The notes under the pieces: generated by a model
Database searches by the model: none
What the model was told of the DNA's origin: nothing
The model's input: only the letters and a program-made list of their open reading frames with translations
Position numbers and translations under genes: made by a program
Shown here: piece by piece, positions 49,047 to 60,209 of the stretch
Layout: each line of letters starts with the position of its first letter
Numbering within the stretch: the first letter of the stretch is position 1
Source of the DNA: Casuarina equisetifolia
Lineage: Eukaryota > Streptophyta > Magnoliopsida > Fagales > Casuarinaceae
Length of the DNA: 64,000 nt
Direction: 5' to 3'
NCBI GenBank assembly: GCA_028551475.1
Contig: CM052361.1
Span: 6,269,501-6,333,500 of the forward strand

Positions 49047-51961
49047 CTACACAGGATCTCTTCTTCTTCGGGCATATGCAGAAGCACTTACAGCATTGCC
49101 CTGGATGCATACTTCCAACTTGAGCTGACCACAGGAACCAAAAAAGTCTTTAGGGATTAGAAGGAATCCCATTGAAGAAGGCTTATCCACCAAATCTTGA
49201 CTGTTCTTTGTGAAAGATTTTAATCGAAGAGCGCTTCCATGGATTTTGGCCAGAAGAATGTAGGGGAACCCTCCTGTTGATGAGCAGGGTCCAATACAAC
49301 TAACTGTTACCGAATTCCCAAGAACTTCGACACTATTATTGAGGATAAACAGTACACCGTTGTTCTGTTCTTGAAGGACAAGAAATTTATCCTTGACATT
49401 TAAGGAAACAGAGAACACACTATCATACAGGAAACATATTGCAGAAATTGGATGTTTCCTGCTGAAGTGTATGTATAATTGCTTAGATGAAGCAATAAAG
49501 TCGCACTCTGAAAGTGGGCATGAACAAGGTGCATACATGCATGTCTTCTCATGGTCATTTTTCTTACTGTAACAAACTGCCTCTTTGCACCCATACTTTG
49601 CGTTTGGGCATGAAATTTTGACTGATTCTAGAACCTTCTCGATGGATCGGCATCGGTTATATCCAATAGGCCAGAAGCAAGAGGGACATTTGTTCCGCAG
49701 TTTGATGCAGCAGGAAGCACAAGCTATGTGGCCATTCTCGCACTGGTTTGCCATACATGCAGACAGAAAATTATCAGACTGGATTTACTCATGCACATGT
49801 ATGCCATCAAATGATATAATAGCAAGGAATTGCGACTTGGATGGTTGAAGATACATATTCTGAAGTATCAACGTAGCAATATTGTTCAAATCATAAGACA
49901 CCAAAAATCACCAATTTTGTATCACCATTAAGTAAACTTAGAATGCCTTGGCAACTCGAAATTGTGAGAATAAATGTGTCTGGATTGACTGATACTTCAA
50001 CAAGACTCAAATTACAGTTTCTGTCCTTGAATAATTTAGGTGTTATCATTTCAGGATTACTTTTTCAGAATAAATGACTACCTAATAACTATAGAAAGAG
50101 AGAAGAAAGATAAAAGGAAACCATGTAATCAATTCTATCTTCTTGCACCAATTGGAATAAGAAATTGTCATTTCAGGATTACTTTTTCAGACTAAATGAC
50201 TAATTACGAACTACAGAAAGAGAGAAGAAAGATAAAAGGAAACCATGTAAAACAAATAAGTGTCCAGTTCTATCTATTTACACCAACTGGAATAAGAAAT
50301 TCAGTTGGAAGGTCAAGGCAAAAGACAACAAATGCAAATCACAAGGAATCATGGGAAAAGAAGAAAATAGATCAATAAATTTCTCAGAGAAGGTCCGTGT
50401 AGAAACTCAGCAACAAAACAACAACTAAAGTGTCTCTTATATTTCAAAGAGACACAAAATGCTTGCACACAAGTAAATCCATGTACACTTAGAAATACAA
50501 GATATGGGCGTAGTAACTGCATTGCTAATACTTAAATCTCTTTAATTTAAGTATATTAATATTGAATGGTTCTCACTTGTTTCCAAAATGGAAATAAAAG
50601 CTATCTTATACATTTCCTTAAATCAAAGATGATAGAAAAATGTAAACTATAATATATATAATTAATAAAAATTTCCACCAAACCTCCTTGCTAGAATGTT
50701 TCTTTTTTGGAAAGTAATTAACCTTCCACTGAAACAGAAAATTATGAATCTATAAATGGAGAGAAAAGTAAGAAGAGTTTCTTTGTTTCCCTATAGTCAA
50801 GTAAGTAAACCCTATACAACAAATTAGAAAGGCAGAAAATCTCAATACGCTAGTTATTAAGTCTCACCATAGACGAGACTTTTGCAGCATGATTAGCACC
50901 CAGTTTCAACTTTTGCAGTCCGCATCAGTGTGTATAAGATAGCAAATATGGTTAATCTAAATAATTTCTTCTTTACCTCTTAGCCTTCTCGTTTTGAAGT
51001 CATAAAGAACCAAACGTGTTTCTCTATTGACGTCAATTTTATGAGACTTACGCCAAATTTCAACCTTTAGTGAATGATCAACCCCTACAATGCCCCGCAT
51101 TCCATCAACCACAAAGTAGTATCTCTTAGAAATGACTGTATCTTCACAAACAACAAAAAAGGTCATCAATTGGTGCTCCGGGAGGGATAGCTTACATATG
51201 GTCTGACAGTTAACAGTCTCTTTGCATGAAGGGGCCACTCTTAAGACTCGAAAGTACACGGTGGGGCTTGGCAGTTCGAGAGCTTTGCACTGAAGATGGC
51301 TCCTTCTTACAAACAATAAGATAACAAAGATGACCAAAACCCAAGATTCCAAATCCTCAAGCCCCGGATACAAAATAGAAGAAACCAAATCACATTTTCA
51401 ATCGGTTCCATGCATAGCAAGCCGAAACACAAGATACCCATAAATTTCCATCACAAAACCAGCATAAGAACATCGTGTTTAAATCGTAGAAGGAAAATAG
51501 GGAGAGAAGCTCAAGGGGGTGAAAGAAAAAGAGACCTGGAAGACGGGACAGGACAAGGGTTCGCAGCAAATGGAACAATCGAGGACTTCCGGGTCGGTAA
51601 GAGTTACAGAAATGGACCCGTCACGACTGACTTGGGCGCCACCATTTGATCTGTGTCCCACGGACAAACTAGAGCCCAGATCTTCTTCTTCTTCTTCTTC
51701 TTCTTCTTCGTTGTCTTCCTCATCATCATCCTCATCCTCACAACTTTCTTCTTCTTCTTCGCTTTCTTCCTCTTCTTCTTCGTCTTCTTCTTCATCTTCT
51801 TCGTTAGTTTGTCGCTCTCCATCATTTCCGCAGTGTTCTCCCTCTTGTTCTTGGTTGTCTCCAGCAACGGCGTTGCTTTGAACAGAGATTCTGAGCCGCT
51901 TCGGCCGCGGGCTACTCGGGCCTTCGCCATCGTCGTCTCCACCCAGCGAAAACCTGGCCAT
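49047..51961 (-). CDS. SINA-like RING E3 ubiquitin ligase
   Basis: It should transfer ubiquitin from an E2 to target proteins. Two exons on the minus strand, 51961-51536 and 49742-49047, join in phase and give 373 residues. The N-terminus MARFSLGGDDDGEGP leads into a long Glu/Asp tract (about residues 58-105) encoded by GAA/GAG repeats. The RING is split by the intron. Cys129 and Cys132 are in LDCSICCEPL, and Cys143, His147, Cys150, Cys153, Cys161 and Cys164 are in CENGHIACASCC and KCPSC, a complete C3HC4-type set. The SIAH-type zinc finger follows with CPNAKYGCKEAVCY, HEKTCMYAPCSCPLSECDF and HFSRKH, then a substrate-binding-like domain containing KDKFLVLQEQNNGVLFIL. The family in Arabidopsis includes At1g66610-At1g66660 (from memory). 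A TATA box lies about 80 bases upstream of the start. Confidence 0.93.
50046..50303. repeat. 122-base tandem duplication in the SINA-like intron
   Basis: TCATTTCAGGATTACTTTTT at 50046 recurs at 50168. Both units continue with AAATGACTA, AGAAAGAGAGAAGAAAGA and AAGGAAACCATGTAA, then a similar CACCAA.TGGAATAAGAAATT end. Confidence 0.88.
50957..51388 (-). other. 143-codon open frame inside the SINA-like intron
   Basis: On the same strand as the host gene, a frame of 143 codons with no stop. It includes LELPSPTVYFRVLRVAPSCK, then EHQLMTFFVVCEDTVISKRY and DHSLKVEIWRKSHKID. I do not recognise it. The first 30 residues (LESWVLVIFVILLF) look hydrophobic. It could be an alternative exon, a processed insertion or chance. 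Amino-acid balance is more protein-like than in most intronic frames here. Confidence 0.35.
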
Positions 51962-52038
51962 CTCTCTCTCCCCCCACTCTCTCTCTACGATCCAGAAGTA
52001 CCTAGAACACAAAAGTACAATACTTACGCCTCTTTTTT

Positions 52039-52046
52039 CTTTTATA
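52039..52046 (-). promoter_or_regulatory. Probable TATA box of the SINA-like gene
   Basis: On the minus strand it reads TATAAAAG, about 80 bases upstream of the ATG at 51961. Confidence 0.45.
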
Positions 52047-52158
52047 GTTAAAAGTGAAAGAATTTGATTTGGATCACAACTTCCAAGATGCACCAAAGCC
52101 CCGGACCGGTTTCAAACTCCTTTCAGGTTTCATCGTACACATATTCATTTCTTCTTCC

Positions 52159-52223
<65 letters not shown>

Positions 52224-52831
52224 GAATCCAACAGCCTTTTAAATTCAAATTCAATTATTCCATATTTGGTCTCGATCCATGAAGTCATAAAATCTGATGG
52301 TGGGGTCTATGGGTTAATCCAAGTGTTTTACAGCCATGGCACAAATGCCTAAAATATCACATCAACCGTCCTTTACTTCCTATCGGATAGCAGAGTACGA
52401 AGAATCCAGACCTTATCTTGAAATTTGAACAGGTCTAAAGAGTAATGTTCTCTCTCTTTATCACGAGTTACGATTTGAATTCAACTACAGAATCAGCATA
52501 TTTAGTACTTTGTGATAATGTAATTTATGCTTATCAAACAATCCTACCTGAATTTTCTTATGATAAAGGTTGAAGAAACAATGTTGTCAATGTCTGGTAA
52601 ACAGATGTTTGTGAGAATAACACTTGTTTTCTAGTGGGCTCCCAAAAATGGTGATCCTACTAAAGAAAAAGGATAAAGAAGGTTCCAGTGATGGGTGGAA
52701 GGTACCACTGTAACGAAGCTTCATCCTGTTTGGGGTTGGAAAACCAGAGGGGAGTTGAATGGTTGACTGTTATAAAATCATGAAACAAGCCAAGGGTACA
52801 CACGAAAGAGGTATAAAGAAGAATTAAAAGC
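52047..52831. other. Intergenic: SINA-like promoter to CLPP3 3' end
   Basis: No gene seen. It contains the compound CT/AT microsatellite and the probable 3' untranslated region of CLPP3 next to 52832. Confidence 0.5.
52165..52222. repeat. (CT)20(AT)9 compound microsatellite
   Basis: Uninterrupted CT repeats at 52165-52204 followed directly by AT repeats at 52205-52222, about 200 bases upstream of the SINA-like start codon. Read on that gene's strand it is (AT)n(AG)n. Confidence 0.97.
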
Positions 52832-55800
52832 CTAAAAAGGTGCTTGCTTTTCTTGATCAATGCTGCTCTCCCCCTCAGCTGCTTGACGCTTCCATGACTC
52901 TAAAAAGTTATCCTCCGAAGGCAAATTCTTCTTGGCTTTCCTACCACTCTCAACTTTCCATAGACCCGATATCCGAGTTTTGGGGGGAGCTGTTGCTTCT
53001 GCAGTGGGTGCAACTAATCCTGGTTTGCCATCATCAATAACAGCATCAACCAATCCATATTCCTTTGCTTCCCAAGCATTCATGAAATAATCACGGTCTG
53101 TGTCCGCTTCAATCTGCAATGCACCACCAAAAAGAAGAAGAAACAAAGAAACAAAGAATCAAATGCAACGCAAAGAGGATGTTGGACATCAGTAGAGATG
53201 CAAAACATATGAAATGATTGATGCGCAACCTGCTCAAAAGGCTTTCCTGAGATTCTTGACAGTATTTTGTTCAGCTTAATCTTGTGATACGACATTTCTC
53301 TGATTCGTACACCCATCTCTGTTGCCTGGAATCACATGAGGTCACTGAGTGAGAGAGAACAGAGATACTGCACTTTCTACAGCAATATTTTCAGCACGTA
53401 CCAAGAGAAAACAACTTCCACTCATAGTAAGTTAATAAAGGTGTTCATGAAGAGCAACAAGCATGCTCAAGCTGACCCAAAAGAATTCCACTCTGACCAG
53501 GATATCTAAGAACTGTGCCTATTCTTGTGCGATTGAAATCATCACCCAGCAAAACTTCCATTCCCTAGGTTAACAGTAACATTATGAGTTATCTTTGAAA
53601 AACAAAACAAAGATCATGACCGAAGAAAGTCGACCTTTGCACTCCTATTTCAAACCAGTCATCAGGCCTCATAACCCATAGCAAATGCTACACAAACTCA
53701 TAAACGAAAGGCAAATTAAGCAACTTATTAAAATTACACAGCTAAATTGCACATAATTGACATCGACTCAAATATTACACAGCTAAATTGCACATGTTGT
53801 GGGAACCCCCAACATGAAGATCCAAGAATGTCAACCATTCTGCCAAACAATGTCACCAAGTTCTTCACTAAAAGAGTTCCAGCAATTTATCAACAAAAGA
53901 ACAGCCAGAAATAGACCAAATGTCCATTCTAGAATACGCCCAAGGAAGAAAAGCCAAAGAAGGAAAAATTAGAATTCCAAAAAACTAATCTAACTAATAA
54001 AAATAGAATTTTCTTCCCTCTTAAAGTCTAAACAGTAATCTATTGAGTGCGACTGCACGCTTTGTGCAGGAAAAGTGTGACCATATATTATTTTATATCA
54101 AACAAAGCCAATGAGAAATCACGGAAGTGTCATTAGTTTCAAAAATCCAAAAGTCTTATTAAGAGATTCAAGATTGCATAAAGCAAGAGGGCAAAATGCA
54201 TAACTACAACGAAAAGATTTCACAAGCAATGAGTTATGTAAGGTGGATGTTACAACTGGCTTTAGGCACTACGCCTTTAGTTCTAGTATACAACTAGACA
54301 ATGTGTTCTGGACCATGAACAAGAAAAGATTGAACTGGCCCAAGCGTCAAAATGAAAATGACAGGAGGAAAACGTTAAATACCAATGGGATTAGCTCTAT
54401 GTCCTTTCATTGACAAAGTGATCTGTTCACTTCCCAAAGCGATCAATGTCTGACAATAATCTGTTTCTGAAATCTGACATAAGAAGGTACAGACGTGACA
54501 TAATTTGGTTCTTATCCTAGCATAAATATTTGACGGCACTGACTTTGAAAATCCTATTTCTAGGATGCTTAATGACTCCTGGCTACCAGGATAAAGGAAA
54601 TGGGTGTACTGGACAGCAAGATAAGCCAAGGAGATTCTTTTTGAGAGGATAGAGATGATAGCGTTCTAGGGGAAGCAGGGAGGGAAGGGTGAGAGAGAGA
54701 AAGTGAGAAAGGAAACAAAACAAGATAAATAGTAATATTATCTGCAAAACTGGCTTGATAAGAGCCGTCATAGCAAATTCATAATTGCGTGAGTCATGCC
54801 AAGAATTCTCACCATAAAAACTCTAGTAGCATGTTGAATAAAACAAAAATTGTTTAGTAAGTCATTGTCATTAGTAAAAGTTCAGTTTAACTCGCATTCC
54901 TCAAGGTCACATCAAGATAACTACGACCAATATATGCTGGTAGCTGTTGGTTTTGGACGAGAAATCTGATAACATCTAGACTCCATTTGTCTTTCGCATT
55001 AAACATTTTCTGTAAAGATACTGTTTCCAAATTTGGATGTTCATTATTTTATTTTATTTAATGTAAACAAAACATTGGAAAAATTAGTATATTCCAGGAG
55101 AAAATATTTTCAGCAGATAACATGTTTACTTTTAGGCAAAAAAGTCATAGATTTCTTTGATATATTTTGAGCTCCTTCAAAGGACAGGTATTAAACCAAC
55201 ACCACGGTCATCGCAAGCATAATAAAAATAAGTAGTTTTCTAGAGAGAAAAAGAAAAAAACACCTTTCTAGATGAAAATGTTTTGCGTGGACAAACAAAG
55301 CCATAAAATTGCTTTGATATAATATGATCCACTCAAAAGGACAAACAATCAAACCAACATCACGATTACATAAAAGCACAAGAACCTAGAATCAACAATA
55401 ATATTGGGAATTCTAGGAGGATGGAGAGGAAGAGAAAAGGCAGAGAACAGAGGAAGAAGAATGGAGATTTTCTATTCTCTTGTTGGGCTGTGTGGAAGAG
55501 AAAGGAAAGAAAAAAGTGAGAGATTAATTATGTTTATCATTGCACCCTTTCTTTGACGGTTTAACAATGTTTCTCGTCAAGGGTAAATATGACATTATAA
55601 ATGAGCTCAGCAAAAGATTTTGCCCTCCTTACAAATCTGCACAGTTTTAGGTCGATTTGCAAGGATTAAAGAGTGGGCCAACCTGGGTATGTCTTTTTTG
55701 TTAAAATCATCTAAGCTCTCAATCCAAGATTTTTTAACATTCCTTCCCTATTGTCTCTTTAATCCCAAACCACCCATAAAATCCCCCCTTTATTCACCCG

Positions 55801-58800
55801 GTTGGAGACAGAAAGGATATAAGATTATCATCTTTTCCAAATTAATGATCATAAAATACAGACCAAGCACTTACTTTGCCCCCAGCAGTTCCAAGTGGTT
55901 GATGTATCATCACTCTTGAATTTGGCATGCAGAACCTCTTCCCCTTTGAACCAGAAGCAAGGATGAAGGCCCCCATAGAAGCAGCAAGCCCCATGCAAAC
56001 AGTTGAAACGTCCGCCTTACACAACTTCATTGCATCATATATTCCCATCCCTACATGCATCAAACAAATAAAGAATAAAATAATAAGTAGACCACGGAAG
56101 TTATTACATTTACTTCACCCAGTAAAGCTTTATGTATCAGCCACTTGCATTGACTACAAAAATTCCACATGCCATCCTAATAAAAAATTTAAAAAAAAAA
56201 ATCTCACGTAGGACTGATTAACTGGTCTGGTGAACATTCAGGCTCCATTGACAACAAATTCCTGCAGTCCCTGACTTATGACTATGACTCTTTGACAAAG
56301 AACTGAAGGCTTAAAGATGGCCAAGGAAAATATAAGATACCCATGAATAGACCAGCTGGCCAACAATCCATTAGTTAAATGGTTCTCAAAGATGGCATCA
56401 CAATCCAAGCATAAACCTGACACAGAAAGGGTAAATGTTGTCCAAACCATGAACTAATACCATAAGATACTCCAACAAGAATACATAGTCAAAAATCTAC
56501 TGAACGATGATGAACTTTTCAAATTCAACGTCTTCAAAATGATCACATAATCTACAGCTAGTAGAATGTATAAATCCCATATTGGAATACATACAATTAA
56601 CCCGTTTGTTCTACACCAAAAAAACTGACCGCCTGGACCTTCAACCAAAGCTGACCAGTATAAAAACTTTGGACCATTGCTGATCGAAGAAACCCCTTTG
56701 AGATTTTCAATCAAAGTTCATCCTCCTTTCAGATTTATACTGAGTTCTTCTATACATGTTTCTAAACTCCCAACCCAAATTAACTTAATAAAAGGACTTC
56801 AACTGCATATTTGGGCCTGGCCCAACCCACTTTCAAAAAAAAAAAAAAAAATCTTGTGAAATCACCAGACCACATAATTTATCATATATGTATAGAGACA
56901 GAAAGAGACAACTCACCAAAGTAATGGAAAACAATTGGTTCCATTCTTTGTCTCAAACTTGTAACTCTCAATGAGAGGTCAACCCGACCCATTTTCAAAC
57001 ACTCGTCCAAGAACTAGTGTTTAATATCAGTTTCTATAGTTCTCTGTAGATCCAAGATGTCTTGAATAATGCCCATAACTCCACACACTTACCAATGAGG
57101 CCATCACTTGGCCTGAGAATAGCAGGTTGGATCTGAGGGTTAACCCAAGTATTACCTAAAATCTATAGTACCTTTTCCTGGAAAGTCAGTCCATCTAATT
57201 CTAGCTAGAAGCTACCGCACGGCAATTAACCAAAGGAAGAAATTTCTGGCAATCATAACCAACCTCTATCACTAATAACAACCTCTTCACTTTCTTATGA
57301 AGTTTTGGTGGAACATTCAACATATTGAGCAACTTACCAAGTCAAATAAATAGCTGTATTGCTCTGGTCAATCAGATGGCATAGAGATAGATAGACAGAA
57401 TTGGTAGTACAATGGATATCCACTTGTTATCTCAGGTATGGAATTCAGATTTCTCAACTCAAAGAAGAAATGAAATTGCTGTTTGACTATTTTAGAAGAG
57501 AAACTATTTTCCAAACATGCTACTAAACATAGCCACAGCAACCCTTCCAAACATCCTCTACACTAGAGATGGCACGACCTTTTAAAAAGAACCTAGTTCA
57601 CAAAACAAACAACATAAATAATAACTTCACAGTCTAATCACTACGCTGTTTAGACAATACTTTAGCATGCATATATTTCTACAGGAAAACATAGGTTCTC
57701 TTCTTTCTTTAATGCTCCATTATACAAACCTTATTTGACAAGGTCATTATCTCTGGATGTCAATTAGTGCCCTCATGAACACTCGAGACCAAATATAGTC
57801 CATTTCAACCAATTTGTATTAGCTTCCACAATTGATTCTATCACCAACAATGTGAAGCAATCTCGAATAGGCATCTTTCAACAGGTCATCTCTATAAGAA
57901 TAAGTTAGGCAAAAACAAGGTCTACGTAATGTGTCCTACCCTATACAAAGCAAATTGAAAAAACATCCACCACCCACCCCTAATGGACTTCCAAAATCAC
58001 TTAAACACTGTTGACCCCATCAAATTCCACGGTTCCCATTTACAACCTACCTCCAAAGACATCTCCATTCTTCACCATATCACCACAACCACTTCCCAGA
58101 TAAAGCTTGGTTGAAATGAAACCAACTATAACATAGTCCATGGCTATTTGCTTCATAATTAACAATTACTCCCTTTACATTTGTGAAAAATTATTCAATT
58201 GAAATGCTTCTCTTCTTTTTAATTGCCTCAAAAAGTCCTTTGAAGCACATTCTTTAGTGATGACACTACAGCATAACCAACAATCTTGTAACTTCTCATT
58301 CTTTCCCCACCCTCAGTGTTAGCTCTAATACGTAAAAAATATGACGAGTGCAACAACAATCATCATTTAAGTAAGAATCAGCCCCAGAACAAAATTTCAG
58401 ACATACCAGCAGTAATAGAGCCACCAGGTGAATTAATAAACAATTTAATGTCCTTCGTTGGGTCTTCAGCATCCAGAAACAAAAGCTGGGTAATGATTAA
58501 ATCTGCTGTCATGTCATCCACCTGACACCATTCAAGAGAAAATAAATAAATAAATTTTAACACTTTCGGGGCAATCTTTTTCCTTTTCAGATTGGGGGAT
58601 ATAGGAAAGGGATGGATTAGCAAGGGGAGGGGTTTATTTTTCATAACGATTCGAATATGATAGATCAACTTCTGTAGAGTCATCTGATATGCATAGTCAC
58701 CTCTATCGTAAAGAAAATTTAACAGGGAACACAATTCGGGGAATCAAACCCATACACTACCGACAGTTTTACACTAATGAACTAAATAGATAATAATCAA

Positions 58801-59414
58801 CAGAACTTAACCTTTTTTAGTCAGAAAATTCATGGAAGCTAAAAGCAAATGCATAAATAAACAAGCAGCGTAAAAACGCATGTCTTCGACCCAATGTTTG
58901 AGCCAAAACAGTTAGCTATCCAATAGAGTACCCACTAACACATCTAGAATCACTTCCCTACAACTCAAGAGAAGAAACATAACGGCAACAACCAACTATG
59001 AGCAAAACTCGTCCCAGAACCCAAAACTAATCCCGAAAGGGGGAAAAAAAAAACATTAGAAACCCAACTTTCACGATTCTAGTGAGACAGAGAGAACGAG
59101 ACCTGTGAGCCCAAAAAAACAATCCTCTGACGGAGCAACATGTTGGTGATGTCGAGGTCCTCGAATCTAGGTAGCGCTGGAGCTGCGGTCGCAGAGTAAC
59201 CTTGGGACAGGTCCCAGTTGCTCGATAAGGTCTGCTTGGAGGATGAGCTTTTCAAAGCCTTAATTGTAGACACTGGTTTTCTTATTCCTCTTTTCCCATT
59301 ATCACTACCATTTCTAAGACCTGTGGTGAACTTCTTCAACTGTGGGAGTAAAGCACCATGGTTGAAACCCAAAGACCTTGAAGGTGAGGCCGCACACGTC
59401 AAACTCATCTCCAT
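52832..59414 (-). CDS. CLPP3: Plastid Clp protease proteolytic subunit ClpP3, complete gene with 5 exons
   Basis: A serine peptidase subunit of the plastid stromal ClpPR core. Exons on the minus strand are 59414-59103, 58521-58407, 56050-55875, 53325-53230 and 53113-52832. They total 981 bases and encode 326 residues, and every junction is in phase. The Ser-, Lys- and Arg-rich N-terminal 70 or so residues are a plastid transit peptide. The mature start region includes [18 protein letters not shown]. The catalytic triad is intact: Ser167 in GLAASMGAF, His192 in VMIHQPLG, and Asp241 in TDRDYF. The spacings equal those of bacterial Clp[14 protein letters not shown] and [20 protein letters not shown] match CLPP3. 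The C-terminal extension, including [17 protein letters not shown], is typical of CLPP3 and of no other plant ClpP. Introns are large, up to about 2.5 kb. Confidence 0.96.
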
Positions 59415-60209
59415 GCTTCTCCGTTTCGCTTTCTGATTAGATGATTCTCACACCCTTTCGTTTCGTCCTCTTCCTAGCTTTGCTCAGAAACTCTGGTGGA
59501 AAAATAGCATCGTGGCAGCCTCCAGCGCAGGTGGTTACGACGTCGTTAAACCGAAACCAAGTGAAGCCTTAGCTTAATCATGTGATGAAGAATCAAAAAC
59601 TAAATATATTATGATATTAAAAGGATATGCATTTTAAGATTTAAGTAAATTATGATATATTTGATTAATTTGTTTTTTAATCTAGCAAATTAGTATATCC
59701 TCGACCAATTAGAGTTTAAAATTTACCATTATCATTTTTATACTTCGAATAATTCCAATATAGTTGTTGGCGATGAATCAGAATATTCTGAGACATTATC
59801 CATTACAATCATATAGAAAGTAATTAGTTTATGCAAGCTGAAACTGAATTCATAAAAATTATATATGGAACCTAAAATATGTATAGTTTATATATATATA
59901 TATATCAAAACAGTCTTTTCTCATAATCATAATTATTGGATCATTACTTAATAAAAAAAAGGCAGATTTACTAAATCAATTAAATTAGCAAGAAAATAAT
60001 ACACTGTACATTTCGAAGGCTAAAAGACATCCTAATCTTGATTCTACTCATAATTAAGTCTAATGCGCATAATTTACAAAGATGTTGCCACCCAGGCTAT
60101 CTAGCCACGAATCCGTTACATCAAGCTCAGATTTTTGAGTTCCCTGATCTCTGAAATGGCAAGCGAACAAGAATTTTCACAGTTTCAATAAACCACGTTG
60201 TTGGCGTTA
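59415..60209. other. Intergenic: CLPP3 upstream region and EAF-like 3' side
   Basis: No gene seen. CLPP3 leader and promoter are at the left. Strongly AT-rich DNA follows, with a short TA repeat at about 59888-59904, then the EAF-like 3' untranslated region. Confidence 0.5.

Noticed and set aside
51653..52051. 132-codon frame full of Phe, Ser and Leu on the plus strand
   Set aside because: It is the complement of the Glu/Asp repeat of the SINA-like exon and has no independent support.
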